Virus record (IMG/VR): IMGVR_UViG_3300036770_002192
Location: 1-39,927 of that record
DNA length: 39,927 bases
Strand: one strand, 5' to 3'
Origin: a virus
Shown in pieces: positions 32,001-39,121 of this stretch (position 1 is its first letter; every line of letters begins with the position of its first letter). The notes beneath the pieces were generated by a model. That model was not told the origin of the DNA and made no database searches. It was given only the letters and a program-made list of their open reading frames with translations. Both the position numbers and the translations under genes were made by a program.

Positions 32001-34451
32001 GCGATCTTTACCATCATTAGTTGTTAATGGCGCATTATTAGGGCCGCGACCAACACCAATGATTGGATATTCAACATCTAATGTTGCTGTGTTGACAAAC
32101 GTTGTTACGCCTGAAACAGTTAAGTTACCTGTAATTGTTGCGTTTCCACTTACTGCTAATGATGCGGCATTAGCACGACCAGTGGTATTAAGATTACCGC
32201 CATTGATGTTTCCTGTAACTGTTAGTCCAACCAATGTACCTAAAACAGTAATATTTGGTTGACTTGAATTTGTAACTGTGTTTGCTGTACTTGCATGTGT
32301 AGCATTTGCAACCGTACCAGTAACATTAGCACCAGTTAGACTTGTTAATCCTGCACCATTACTTATAATATTTGTTACTGATAATGTGTTTGTAGTTTTA
32401 TCAAATGTGAAGTTTGCAACACCACCAAATATATTGGCGTCATTAAACTGAACATATGTATTTGATCCGCCGGCGTTTGTAGTAAATTCATATGGATCAC
32501 CGTTAGCATATTTAATTACATCAGTTAATACAGCACCTACATTAGCATTACCACTTACAACTAATGAAGTTAATGTGCCAACACTTGTAATGTTTGGTTG
32601 TGCATTAACAGAAACAGTATTTGCTGTGTCTGCTCCACCTGCTGTAGTAGCATAACTCGAATTAGCCACTGATCCTGTTATGTTTAATCCTGGTATGTTG
32701 CTTAAGTTACCACCATCACCATTAAAGACTCCTCCGTTGCTAGTTATATTTCCATTAATAACTAATCCAGTGGTTGCAAATGTTGCTATAGTATTGCTTG
32801 CAACACCTACTGTTACATTACCATTAACTACGGCTGCACTAACATTACTTAAACCATTTTGTATTTTCCAAGTATCGATAGTTACGAAACTTAAATTACC
32901 ATTACCATCTGTGCTAATAACTTGGCCGTTACTACCACCTGTAATAGTCACATTACCAATAGCATTTAAATTACTTTCACCTGTAACAGATAATGTTGCA
33001 ATATTTGCATTACCTGTAGTGCTTATATTTCCTGCACTAACATTACCTGTAACTGATAAACTAGTTAACGTGCCAACGCTAGTTAAATTAGGTAATGCAG
33101 TGTTTACACTAAACTGTGTACCGGTTAATGTTAGGCCATCACCTGCTGTATATGTACCGCCTCCTGAGAATTGTGTAAATGCAATTGCATCTGTACCAAC
33201 AATAATTGCTTCACCGGGGCCTGTTCCTGTTGCTGTTTGTGTCCAACCAGTTCCGGCAAGTGTATCACCCTCTTGGATATATACAAAGTCGCCGGCTTCA
33301 ATTTCTCCACTTGGACTGTTATCAAAATCAACTGATCTAGTAAATACCCAAGGTCTACCACCTGGATCATTTTGACCTAAATCTGTAATATCATAGATAC
33401 CATTTTGTACTGCGTTTGCTTGACTCTTAACAAGAACTCTATAACCTACGCTAGGAGATAAGTATCCATCAATAGTAGGAAGTACTCCATTAGTTGTACC
33501 TGTTAATGTTGCACCAACGCCACTGCTACCATTATTATAAGTTGCAGTTAGCGGTGCAGTTGTACCTAATTGACATGCTTCTTTAGTATGCAATCCTTGT
33601 GCAGTACTATCAACATAATCTTTGGTTGCTACATCAGTACTAGCAGTAGGTGTTGCAACGTTTGAGATTCTAAAATTACCAGCATCAATAACACCAATCC
33701 CAGTTGGTCTAAGATTAACGTCTTGATTTGTACCTTCTGCTGATATTGTTATCGCAGTGCCATTGCCAGTAATATTATTTGAAACTACATGATTAGCAGT
33801 TACAATATTACCTGTTACTGATAAGTTGACTAATGTACCTAATTGTGTTACATTTGGATGTGATGAACTTGTTAATGCGCCGCCCAATGTTGTTGCAGAT
33901 ATATTGCCTGCAACACTTAAATCTGTAAGTGTACCTACACTTGTAATATTTGGCTGTGAACTTGCTGATACTACATTCGCTGTTGCAACTTCACCGCTAA
34001 CTGCATTTCCAAATACAAAATTAGCAGTATTAGCAACGTTTGCGAAACTAGCGTTACCATTTAGATTTCCAACAAAGAAATTAGCAGTTACGCTGTTGCC
34101 TAAATTAGCATTTCCACCTGTGATTAATCCATTAACTGTTAAGTTAGCCGCAAAATTAGCCTCAGTCTCAGAAAATGTTACACGATTACTATATCCGGCA
34201 ACGCTAAAATTAATGTTTGCGTTGTTAAGAATATTAATATTGCTGACACCATTGGCTAATTCGCTAGTGCTAGCAGTACCTGTGCCCGCAACTGTGAACG
34301 TTCCGCCGTCTGGATTTTGTAATATTATTGAGTTGCCATTAGAATAAATGACAGCATTACCGACGTTTACGTTGCCGGTAACTGTTGCGTTTCCGAACGT
34401 GTAGTTCGCAGTATCGTTTAAGTTAAAGGGTTGAAGTTCGGTTAAAGCCAT
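29022..34451 (-). CDS. Very long tail fibre with C-terminal peptidase S74 chaperone domain (1809 aa)
   Basis: The body is a chain of beta repeats like QPNITSVGTLTSLSVTGN; I count about eleven full or degenerate copies. Two larger modules are duplicated. One contains ATKDYVDSTAQGLH to FTQFSGGGTYTAGDGLTL (and ATKNYVDTTAQGLH to FTQFSGAGTYQAG). The other is a tandem pair with EYPIIGVGRGPNNAPLT and ENPIITMGRGANDAPLV. Residues about 1705-1809 form an S74 intramolecular chaperone (YSDEKLKDVVGKIDNAVEKV) with the likely Ser-Lys self-cleavage site and a closing coiled coil. S74 domains assemble trimeric fibres and then release themselves. The ATG has no ribosome site but a GATAAATA box 7 bases upstream. 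Confidence 0.9.
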   Translation of the reverse strand: MALTELQPFNLNDTANYTFGNATVTGNVNVGNAVIYSNGNSIILQNPDGGTFTVAGTGTASTSELANGVSNINILNNANINFSVAGYSNRVTFSETEANFAANLTVNGLITGGNANLGNSVTANFFVGNLNGNASFANVANTANFVFGNAVSGEVATANVVSASSQPNITSVGTLTDLSVAGNISATTLGGALTSSSHPNVTQLGTLVNLSVTGNIVTANHVVSNNITGNGTAITISAEGTNQDVNLRPTGIGVIDAGNFRISNVATPTASTDVATKDYVDSTAQGLHTKEACQLGTTAPLTATYNNGSSGVGATLTGTTNGVLPTIDGYLSPSVGYRVLVKSQANAVQNGIYDITDLGQNDPGGRPWVFTRSVDFDNSPSGEIEAGDFVYIQEGDTLAGTGWTQTATGTGPGEAIIVGTDAIAFTQFSGGGTYTAGDGLTLTGTQFSVNTALPNLTSVGTLTSLSVTGNVSAGNISTTGNANIATLSVTGESNLNAIGNVTITGGSNGQVISTDGNGNLSFVTIDTWKIQNGLSNVSAAVVNGNVTVGVASNTIATFATTGLVINGNITSNGGVFNGDGGNLSNIPGLNITGSVANSSYATTAGGADTANTVSVNAQPNITSVGTLTSLVVSGNANVGAVLTDVIKYANGDPYEFTTNAGGSNTYVQFNDANIFGGVANFTFDKTTNTLSVTNIISNGAGLTSLTGANVTGTVANATHASTANTVTNSSQPNITVLGTLVGLTVTGNINGGNLNTTGRANAASLAVSGNATITGNLTVSGVTTFVNTATLDVEYPIIGVGRGPNNAPLTTNDGKDRGEQLWYFTSTEKQAFIGYDNSTANLIAATDVSIFNEVVSVNSWGNFVAGSLIAQGELQVAGNATINGNLTVVGNTTYTNANSLNVENPIITMGRGANDAPLVNNDGFDRGSQMWYYTTSEKSSFVGYDNSSGKIIAATDVDIANYIVNVNSYGTFVAGNLEVAGIVASGDLSAANVLGGNTVSANYFTGTLTTASQPNITSLGTLANLNVSNNFTAANITSNTGKFTGNAAGLTNIPGANVSGAVPYASVANSIALANVVGIGNIANVNIDGNSSNILYGNGTFASAPITYGNSNVSTFLASFGSNVISTTGNITAGNVYANSGTIGANVITGNLLTGTLSTASQPNITSLGTLSSLTVSGNANVGNIGTAALVATGTGSFGGNVNMNNKNISNVAEPVNAQDVATKNYVDTTAQGLHVHDSCISATTGTLATASGGTTSYNNGSSGVGATITTTGTYTTIDGVNIATVGTRVLVKNEANAAWNGVYVYTNATTLTRATDYDTTAEMAGGDFLFVTSGTTQADSGWVQTNDNPVVGVSDITFTQFSGAGTYQAGTGLTLTGQTFSVNASQTQITSVGTLGSLGVSGNITAANITANTGIFSGNGAGLTNLAGANVTGTVANATYATSAGSATSASSATTASTAGTVTTAAQPNITSVGTLTSLSVTGNITAGNITATHYGAATGLTSIPGANVTGTVANATYATSAGTATSATTAGTVTTAAQPNITSVGTLSGLTVTATITGSVSGSAGTAGTVTTAAQPNITSVGTLTSVTVSGAATLTDIYINRSSGNATGINWYATNYNTWTEYMSPAGATGCGPTANITAPTGNIVTSWGLRSFIENSSGYGWTWESAANGSNPSIVAELRSSDGSFRNTGNIYCVGDVITNYSDEKLKDVVGKIDNAVEKVCAIDTFYYRPNELAKSLGVTDELQVGVGAGSVQKVASETVKPSPLHPEYLTVMYERLVPYLIESIKEHENTIQELKQEIKKLKGE
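29640..34400. repeat. DNA repeat array inside the 1809-residue fibre gene
   Basis: Three copies of one 41-base stretch are identical (29698-29738, 29809-29849 and 30025-30065) in a region of otherwise diverged units, spaced 111 and 216 bases. They encode ITSVGTL-type modules. The identity at synonymous sites shows recent duplication or conversion. Larger, more diverged duplications occupy the 5' half of the gene (about 31,400-33,650). Confidence 0.8.
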
Positions 34452-34476
34452 AGTATAGTATTTATCTTACTATACT
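34452..34476. promoter_or_regulatory. Inverted repeat containing a late-promoter box before the long fibre gene
   Basis: Perfect 9-bp arms AGTATAGTA and TACTATACT are separated by 7 bases. On the minus strand GATAAATA (34466-34459) overlaps the spacer and proximal arm, and the arm ends directly at the fibre ATG (34451). The stop of the upstream 121-residue gene (TAG, 34470-34472) lies in the other arm. No Shine-Dalgarno is present. Confidence 0.5.
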
Positions 34477-34835
34477 TTCTCTACCCAACTTGTTGTGTTT
34501 TCATCCCAAATATACGGTTTATCATCATTAGGATGTGGAATAGGAGAATACCATCGACATGTATCTTCATTGAATAGCCAACTTGGATAGGGTTGCGGAG
34601 GAATAAAACCATCTAATATTTCATCATACTTATAACCTACACCGGCATAATTTTTTCTAAAGTTATGATTATAACTTGTTTGTTTCCAAATTGTATCTTG
34701 TCCTAACAAGTTTCTACAAAAAGCAATACCTATATTTTCATTCTCTACACCATCTTCTGTAGAAGTATCTTTGTTGTCTACAACAATCACTCTTATTACT
34801 ATATTGTTTTCATCTAACTGTGCAAAATGTGCCAT
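34470..34835 (-). CDS. Small fibre-associated protein, MAHFA family (121 aa)
   Basis: A small acidic protein beginning MAHFAQLDENNIVIRVIVVD. It ends with an aromatic block: PPQPYPSWLFNEDTCRWYSP, then PIPHPNDDKPYIWDENTTSW. It is paralogous to the 125-residue gene at 37.7-38.0 kb (same MAHFA start, QPYPSW and W-x-x-P-x-P-x-D-D ending). Proteins of this shape are frequent beside phage fibre genes; the function is not known, and a chaperone or fibre-tip cap is a guess. A GAGGT ribosome site precedes it. Confidence 0.65.
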   Translation of the reverse strand: MAHFAQLDENNIVIRVIVVDNKDTSTEDGVENENIGIAFCRNLLGQDTIWKQTSYNHNFRKNYAGVGYKYDEILDGFIPPQPYPSWLFNEDTCRWYSPIPHPNDDKPYIWDENTTSWVEKV

Positions 34836-34845
34836 GATTACCTCA

Positions 34846-35934
34846 TTACTGATATCTATATTTAATAATTACTATGCCGGAACCACCATTTCCGCCCGTT
34901 TGATACGGAGAAGGAGCACCATTTCCTGCACCTGATCCACCACCACCGCCGGTGTTTGCACCGCCGGCACCACCTAAATATCCACTACAACTTCCTCCTG
35001 GATTTCTTCCACCAGTTCCGCCACTACCAAATCTACTGCTGTCTCCCCAGCCGGCTCCGCCGCCACCTGCACCACCATTACCTCCATAAGTGCCTGCTGT
35101 GTTATAGTAATATATCATTCCGGCACCACCACCACCATAATAATAATTGTTACCGTCTATATTATTTTGAACTCCTGTGCCCCCATTGCCACCTGAACTT
35201 GCATTGTTTGGTGGACTGCTACCATTACCCCCGGCGCCGGCGCCGCCACCTGTAGGGTAATTTCCACCATTCTGTCCTGTTCCACCTGTGTAGCCACCAT
35301 ATCTAGTAAAAGTATTCCAAACATTAGTACCTGTTTGTCCTTGATAGCCTGCGGTTCTTGATCCGCCCCCGCCACCGTTAGCAATAGTATTTCTTAAAGT
35401 TGTTACCCCGTAATAGTCTGAACCTACACCGCCGCCACCAGGTAATGCTGTTTCGCCAAATGCAGTAGTAGAACTCCCTGGTGGTATATTAATACTAGGA
35501 CCATTACCTGGATCTGTGCCTCCGCCTCCAATCACAATAGGATATGCAGTTGCACTAACTGTAACTGAAGCGCAGTATATGACTTCTCCACCACCGCCAC
35601 CGCCAGTGTAACTACCGCCGGACGCACCTCCTCCAACCATCAAAACTTCAATTGAAGTGTTATAAGGTGCGACACTTACAAGAAATGACCCTGAACTTGT
35701 GAAAGTATGTATTTTGTAATTACCTGATGTAGTTACTGTACCGCCAGTTGCTTCTATGTATCCTATTTTGATTGCGCCGAACCAACCACCGTTTGTGTAT
35801 ATTTCAATATAATTAGTATCAGTATTGAATCTAGTATACCCTTCAGCAGGGCTTGACGGTCTTTGAGCAGTGGTTCCCATTGGATATTGTAAATATCCAG
35901 TGTCATTCACTGATGTATTTTTAAGAGTTGCCAT
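34846..35934 (-). CDS. Glycine-rich tail fibre paralogue (362 aa)
   Basis: The N-terminal module NDTGYLQYPMGTTAQRPSSP (residues 10-29) is followed by a strand-rich part (YKIHTFTSSGSFLVSV and EVLMVGGGASGG). A long Gly/Asn/Ala-rich body with short GGGG and GNGG runs fills most of the rest, ending NGGSGIVIIKYRYQ. Such proteins resemble the polyglycine-helix adhesins of T4-like phages (gp38 of Salmonella phage S16), which bind host receptors through loops between Gly-rich helices. It is joined to the preceding gene by a TAATG stop-start overlap. The Gly-rich body is likely variable between relatives. Confidence 0.8.
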   Translation of the reverse strand: MATLKNTSVNDTGYLQYPMGTTAQRPSSPAEGYTRFNTDTNYIEIYTNGGWFGAIKIGYIEATGGTVTTSGNYKIHTFTSSGSFLVSVAPYNTSIEVLMVGGGASGGSYTGGGGGGEVIYCASVTVSATAYPIVIGGGGTDPGNGPSINIPPGSSTTAFGETALPGGGGVGSDYYGVTTLRNTIANGGGGGSRTAGYQGQTGTNVWNTFTRYGGYTGGTGQNGGNYPTGGGAGAGGNGSSPPNNASSGGNGGTGVQNNIDGNNYYYGGGGAGMIYYYNTAGTYGGNGGAGGGGAGWGDSSRFGSGGTGGRNPGGSCSGYLGGAGGANTGGGGGSGAGNGAPSPYQTGGNGGSGIVIIKYRYQ

Positions 35935-37013
35935 TATTGATATCTATATCTTATAATCACAATACCACTACCGCCGGTGCCGCCTGATAATCCACCAGGC
36001 CCTCCATCACCAGCGCCGGCACCGCCGCCACCGCCTGTATTTGCGCCACCGCTTCCACCTACATATCCAGATGGATTTCCTCCTGAATTAAATCCTGCAC
36101 CACCTGTTCCAAAATAACCACCTGGTGCCCAGCCACCACCTCCGCCACCTGCACCGCCGTTGCCACCTCTTGTGCTAGCAGAGCCGTTATAATAAATCAT
36201 TCCTGCGCCGCCACCGCCCCAGTATAAAGCAGCGCCTGTTATAGAAATGCTTACACCATCTCCACCATTACCACCGCCTACACCATTGTTTACAGGGGCA
36301 ACACCGTTAGCAGTTGCGCCTCCACCACCACCGCATGGATAATTACCGTTGTTTTGTCCACTGCCGCCACTATATCCACCGTATCTAGTAAAAGGTATTG
36401 ACACGTTAGTGCCTGTTGAGCCACCATAACCACTTGAGCGTGATCCTCCTCCGCCACCATTAGCATATGTGCTAGATGCAGGAGTTGTAGTTGAATCAGA
36501 ACCTTTACCTCCACCCCCGCCTTTGGCAGTTTCCCCAAAACCTGTAGTTGTAGAACCACCTCCACCTATAATATCACCACCGTTACCATTACTAGATGCA
36601 CCACCTCCACCTATAACTAATGAATAAGAGGCTGCTGATAGTGATGCTGTTGATGTATATAATACTTCCCCTGCACCACCGCCACCTGAGTAACCACCTG
36701 AGCCTCCACCGCCACCAACCATTAATATTTCAAATGTTGAGCCAGTAGGAACTGAAGTTACTGTAAAAGTACCTGATGCTGTAAAGGTATGTATTTTGTA
36801 ATTACCTGAATAGGTAATTGTTCCGCCAGTAGCCTGAATCGTGCCTATAGGAGCAACGGTATTCCATACACCGTTGTAATACATTTCTATAGATGCTGTT
36901 GTGGAATTTACCCTCATGTAACCATTAGCAGGTGAAGGTCTTTGAGCAGTAGTTCCTACTGGTAACTGTAAGTACCCTGTATCATTTATAGATGAATTTT
37001 TTAATGTAGCCAT
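35934..37013 (-). CDS. Glycine-rich tail fibre paralogue (359 aa)
   Basis: It shares the opening MATLKNSSINDTGYLQLPVG and the closing TGGSGIVIIRYRYQ with its neighbours. The N-terminal 100 residues and the SGIVII end are conserved among the paralogues, while the Gly-rich centre differs in loop content (TRYGGYSGGSGQNNGNYPCG against TRYGGYTGGTGQNGG in the next gene). No ribosome site is seen before its ATG; AATAAATA lies 5 bases upstream inside a perfect inverted repeat. A gene-duplicate adhesin is the natural reading. Confidence 0.8.
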   Translation of the reverse strand: MATLKNSSINDTGYLQLPVGTTAQRPSPANGYMRVNSTTASIEMYYNGVWNTVAPIGTIQATGGTITYSGNYKIHTFTASGTFTVTSVPTGSTFEILMVGGGGGSGGYSGGGGAGEVLYTSTASLSAASYSLVIGGGGASSNGNGGDIIGGGGSTTTGFGETAKGGGGGKGSDSTTTPASSTYANGGGGGSRSSGYGGSTGTNVSIPFTRYGGYSGGSGQNNGNYPCGGGGGATANGVAPVNNGVGGGNGGDGVSISITGAALYWGGGGAGMIYYNGSASTRGGNGGAGGGGGGWAPGGYFGTGGAGFNSGGNPSGYVGGSGGANTGGGGGAGAGDGGPGGLSGGTGGSGIVIIRYRYQ

Positions 37014-37034
37014 AATACTATTTATTATAGTATT
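37014..37034. promoter_or_regulatory. Inverted repeat containing a late-promoter box at the oxygenase/fibre junction
   Basis: Perfect 8-bp arms AATACTAT and ATAGTATT are separated by 5 bases (37014-37021 and 37027-37034). The minus-strand AATAAATA (37026-37019) lies across the loop, 5 bases before the fibre ATG at 37013. The TAA stop of the oxygenase gene (37027-37025) is also inside. The arrangement repeats that at 34452-34476. Confidence 0.5.
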
Positions 37035-37642
37035 AATTCTGTTAGTTCGTTATCGTCTCCTAACTTTCCAACAGGAAATGTGTTGAAACTTAAACTCATT
37101 CTAGTATATTGAGTCTCTAATCTAGTTTCAACCATATGCGTAAGTTTACTAGGAAACAACAATAATTGACCAGTTACACTAGGTAACCACCAACTGTCGC
37201 TATTGTAGGTGTTATATTCTCTAGCGGGGATCTTAAATTGTTTGTAACTATCCTCATAGAAATAAATTTTGTCAGTTTCATTATTAGTTTGAAAATAAAA
37301 TACACCACTAATAAAACTGTTTGGATGTGTATGTCTATGATGGAATTCCATACCCTCAGTATAGTTACACCAACTCTGTGTAATTCTTAATCTTACATTG
37401 TTTTTTGGCTGATATATTCTATCAAAGTATTCTTGTGTACAAGAATTGAGGAAATCACTTATTTCCGTCAATTCAGGTTCTTTAAGTACATAGAAATTTG
37501 TACTTTTCTGATTACCAATATTCTTTGCTTTTTCTAAATCACGAACAAAAATTAGTTCTTCTTGTGTGAATTCTCTAGGAAATGTGTAGATTCCAACTGG
37601 TGTAGGGAAAAGATTGACTATATTAGATTGTATGTTATTCAT
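37025..37642 (-). CDS. 2OG-Fe(II) oxygenase, TIGR02466-like
   Basis: The 205-residue protein begins VNLFPTPVGIYTFPREF, the typical start of the TIGR02466 putative oxygenase family. Metal and cosubstrate motifs are visible: FHHRHTHPNSFISGVFYFQ (His ligand region) and GQLLLFPSKLTHMVE with the distal His, then RMSLSFNTF with the Arg expected to hold 2-oxoglutarate. Members occur widely in T4-like marine phages beside fibre genes. Hydroxylation of fibre residues or a host molecule is possible but unproven. There is no ribosome site, but ATTAAATA lies 5 bases before the ATG. Confidence 0.75.
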   Translation of the reverse strand: MNNIQSNIVNLFPTPVGIYTFPREFTQEELIFVRDLEKAKNIGNQKSTNFYVLKEPELTEISDFLNSCTQEYFDRIYQPKNNVRLRITQSWCNYTEGMEFHHRHTHPNSFISGVFYFQTNNETDKIYFYEDSYKQFKIPAREYNTYNSDSWWLPSVTGQLLLFPSKLTHMVETRLETQYTRMSLSFNTFPVGKLGDDNELTELIL

Positions 37643-37647
37643 TCAGA

Positions 37648-37655
37648 TATTTAAT
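37648..37655 (-). promoter_or_regulatory. ATTAAATA box 5 bases before the oxygenase ATG
   Basis: On the minus strand the box is followed by TCTGA and then ATG at 37642. There is no Shine-Dalgarno sequence. The first two bases deviate from NATAAATA, but the spacing equals that at 47, 15546 and 37013. Confidence 0.4.
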
Positions 37656-38028
37656 TGATAAATTCTATCCAAGATAATTCATCTTCGTTCCAAACATATC
37701 GTTTACCGTCATCTGGGTAAGGTACACGACTTTCCCATAAACAAGTTTGTTCGTTTAATACCCAACTTGGATATGGTTGTTGTTCATAAAAAGCATCACG
37801 GACTGGGTCGTATGCAAATCTTACTCCAGCAAAATTCTTTCTTAATGCTTTAGATTGGTCTAGGCTAGGAGTATTTGTATCAGGATCATAATGGATTCCT
37901 CCTCTAGTGTTGTAACTAGTTTGAATCCATTGACCAGGAATACCATCATCATATGTATCTATAAATTCCTGTTCTGCTACAATGACATTAATTACTAAAC
38001 CATCAACTACTTTTGCAAAATGTGCCAT
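37651..38028 (-). CDS. Small fibre-associated protein, MAHFA family (125 aa)
   Basis: Paralogue of the 121-residue protein at 34.5-34.8 kb. It shares MAHFA, a central KNFAGVRFAYDP block against KNYAGVGYKYDE, the QPYPSWVLNEQTCLWES block, and the closing PYPDDGKRYVWNEDELSWIE. Both copies precede or follow Gly-rich fibre genes, so it seems to belong to a duplicated fibre cassette. It has no signal peptide or membrane segment. Function is unknown; assembly factor and virion protein are both possible. Confidence 0.65.
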   Translation of the reverse strand: MAHFAKVVDGLVINVIVAEQEFIDTYDDGIPGQWIQTSYNTRGGIHYDPDTNTPSLDQSKALRKNFAGVRFAYDPVRDAFYEQQPYPSWVLNEQTCLWESRVPYPDDGKRYVWNEDELSWIEFIN

Positions 38029-38040
38029 AATTTATTCCCA

Positions 38041-39120
38041 TTATATCAAATATCTAATAATAACAATACCGCTGCCACCGGTGCCGCCTGAATAAGTGCT
38101 CCAAGCGCCACCGCCTCCACCTCCACCGGTGTTTGTTCCGCCGGCTCCGCCGTTGCTAGTATTTGAAGCGTTACTACCATTGTTTATTCCGCCGGTACCG
38201 CCTAATCCACCTCCCCCACCATTGGCGGAGCCACCTCCACCGCCACCGTAACCGCCATATCCACCTACTGCACTAGTATAGGTTCCACCGCCCCCACCAC
38301 CAGCCCAATAATAGTTTGTGCCATTAATTGCACTTTGCATACCAGGCCCGCCTGAACCTTGACCACCATATCCAGTATCACCTGTGGTGTTGGGATTAGT
38401 ATCAGGGCCTTGTCCTCCAGCGCCACCTCCACCTGCCGCTCTAGTAGGGTCTCCGGTTCGTCCTGCCGTCATGTTACCGCCCCGAGTACCATATATTGTA
38501 CCTGTGTTACTTCCAGTGCTATTACCTGAAGTTCCACCACCTTGATTTATTCTACTGTTGTTCGATGCGGCGCCTCCACCGCACCCGCCGGCAACGCCAT
38601 CACCACTATCATGTTGACCTGAACCTCCTCCACCTGCTCCAGTAGCACCAAATGCAGTTGAGTTTCCACCGCTTCCACTAGTTCCAGACGATACTGCGGA
38701 TCCTCCTGCACCTACTACGATAGAATAATTAGTAGCCGTAACAGGAACTGCTGGTAAATATACTACACCACCACCTCCACCACCTCCACCCAAAGCTGGG
38801 CCGCCGGCTCCGCCACCGCCGACTATAAGAACGTCTACAGTAGATGATGCATTTGCAGATGACACTGAAAATGTACCTGAAGTAGTAAATGTGTGAATTT
38901 TATATGAACCTACCGTAGTTATAGTTCCACCGGTAGCACTAATAGACTGCAACGATGCTGCCTGCACCCAAGATGAATTAAAATAAACTTCTAACGCACT
39001 AGTAGTAGAGTTTACTCTAGTGTATCCAGTTGTAGGGCTTACTGGTCTTTGTGCTGTAGTACCGACAGGAAGTGCTAAAAATCCAGTATCATTAACCGTT
39101 GTGTTTTTAAGTGTTGCCAT
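38041..39120 (-). CDS. Glycine-rich tail fibre paralogue (359 aa)
   Basis: Opening NDTGFLALPVGTTAQRPVSP and ending GGTGGSGIVIIRYLI, this is the second Gly-rich fibre in transcription order. The N-terminal strand region (YKIHTFTTSGTFSVSS, VDVLIVGGGGAGG) matches the other copies. The Gly-rich body is its own (RINQGGGTSGNSTG, GGQGPDTNPNTTGD). The ending lacks the final YQ or FQ of its paralogues. It starts 1 base after the stop of the preceding partial gene. Confidence 0.8.
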   Translation of the reverse strand: MATLKNTTVNDTGFLALPVGTTAQRPVSPTTGYTRVNSTTSALEVYFNSSWVQAASLQSISATGGTITTVGSYKIHTFTTSGTFSVSSANASSTVDVLIVGGGGAGGPALGGGGGGGGVVYLPAVPVTATNYSIVVGAGGSAVSSGTSGSGGNSTAFGATGAGGGGSGQHDSGDGVAGGCGGGAASNNSRINQGGGTSGNSTGSNTGTIYGTRGGNMTAGRTGDPTRAAGGGGAGGQGPDTNPNTTGDTGYGGQGSGGPGMQSAINGTNYYWAGGGGGGTYTSAVGGYGGYGGGGGGSANGGGGGLGGTGGINNGSNASNTSNGGAGGTNTGGGGGGGAWSTYSGGTGGSGIVIIRYLI

Positions 39121-39121
39121 A

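Noticed and set aside
29368-34347. Plus-strand open frames (up to 231 codons) opposite the 1809-residue fibre gene
   Set aside because: Same cause: antisense shadows of the repeat code, with no start signals and a repetitive composition.
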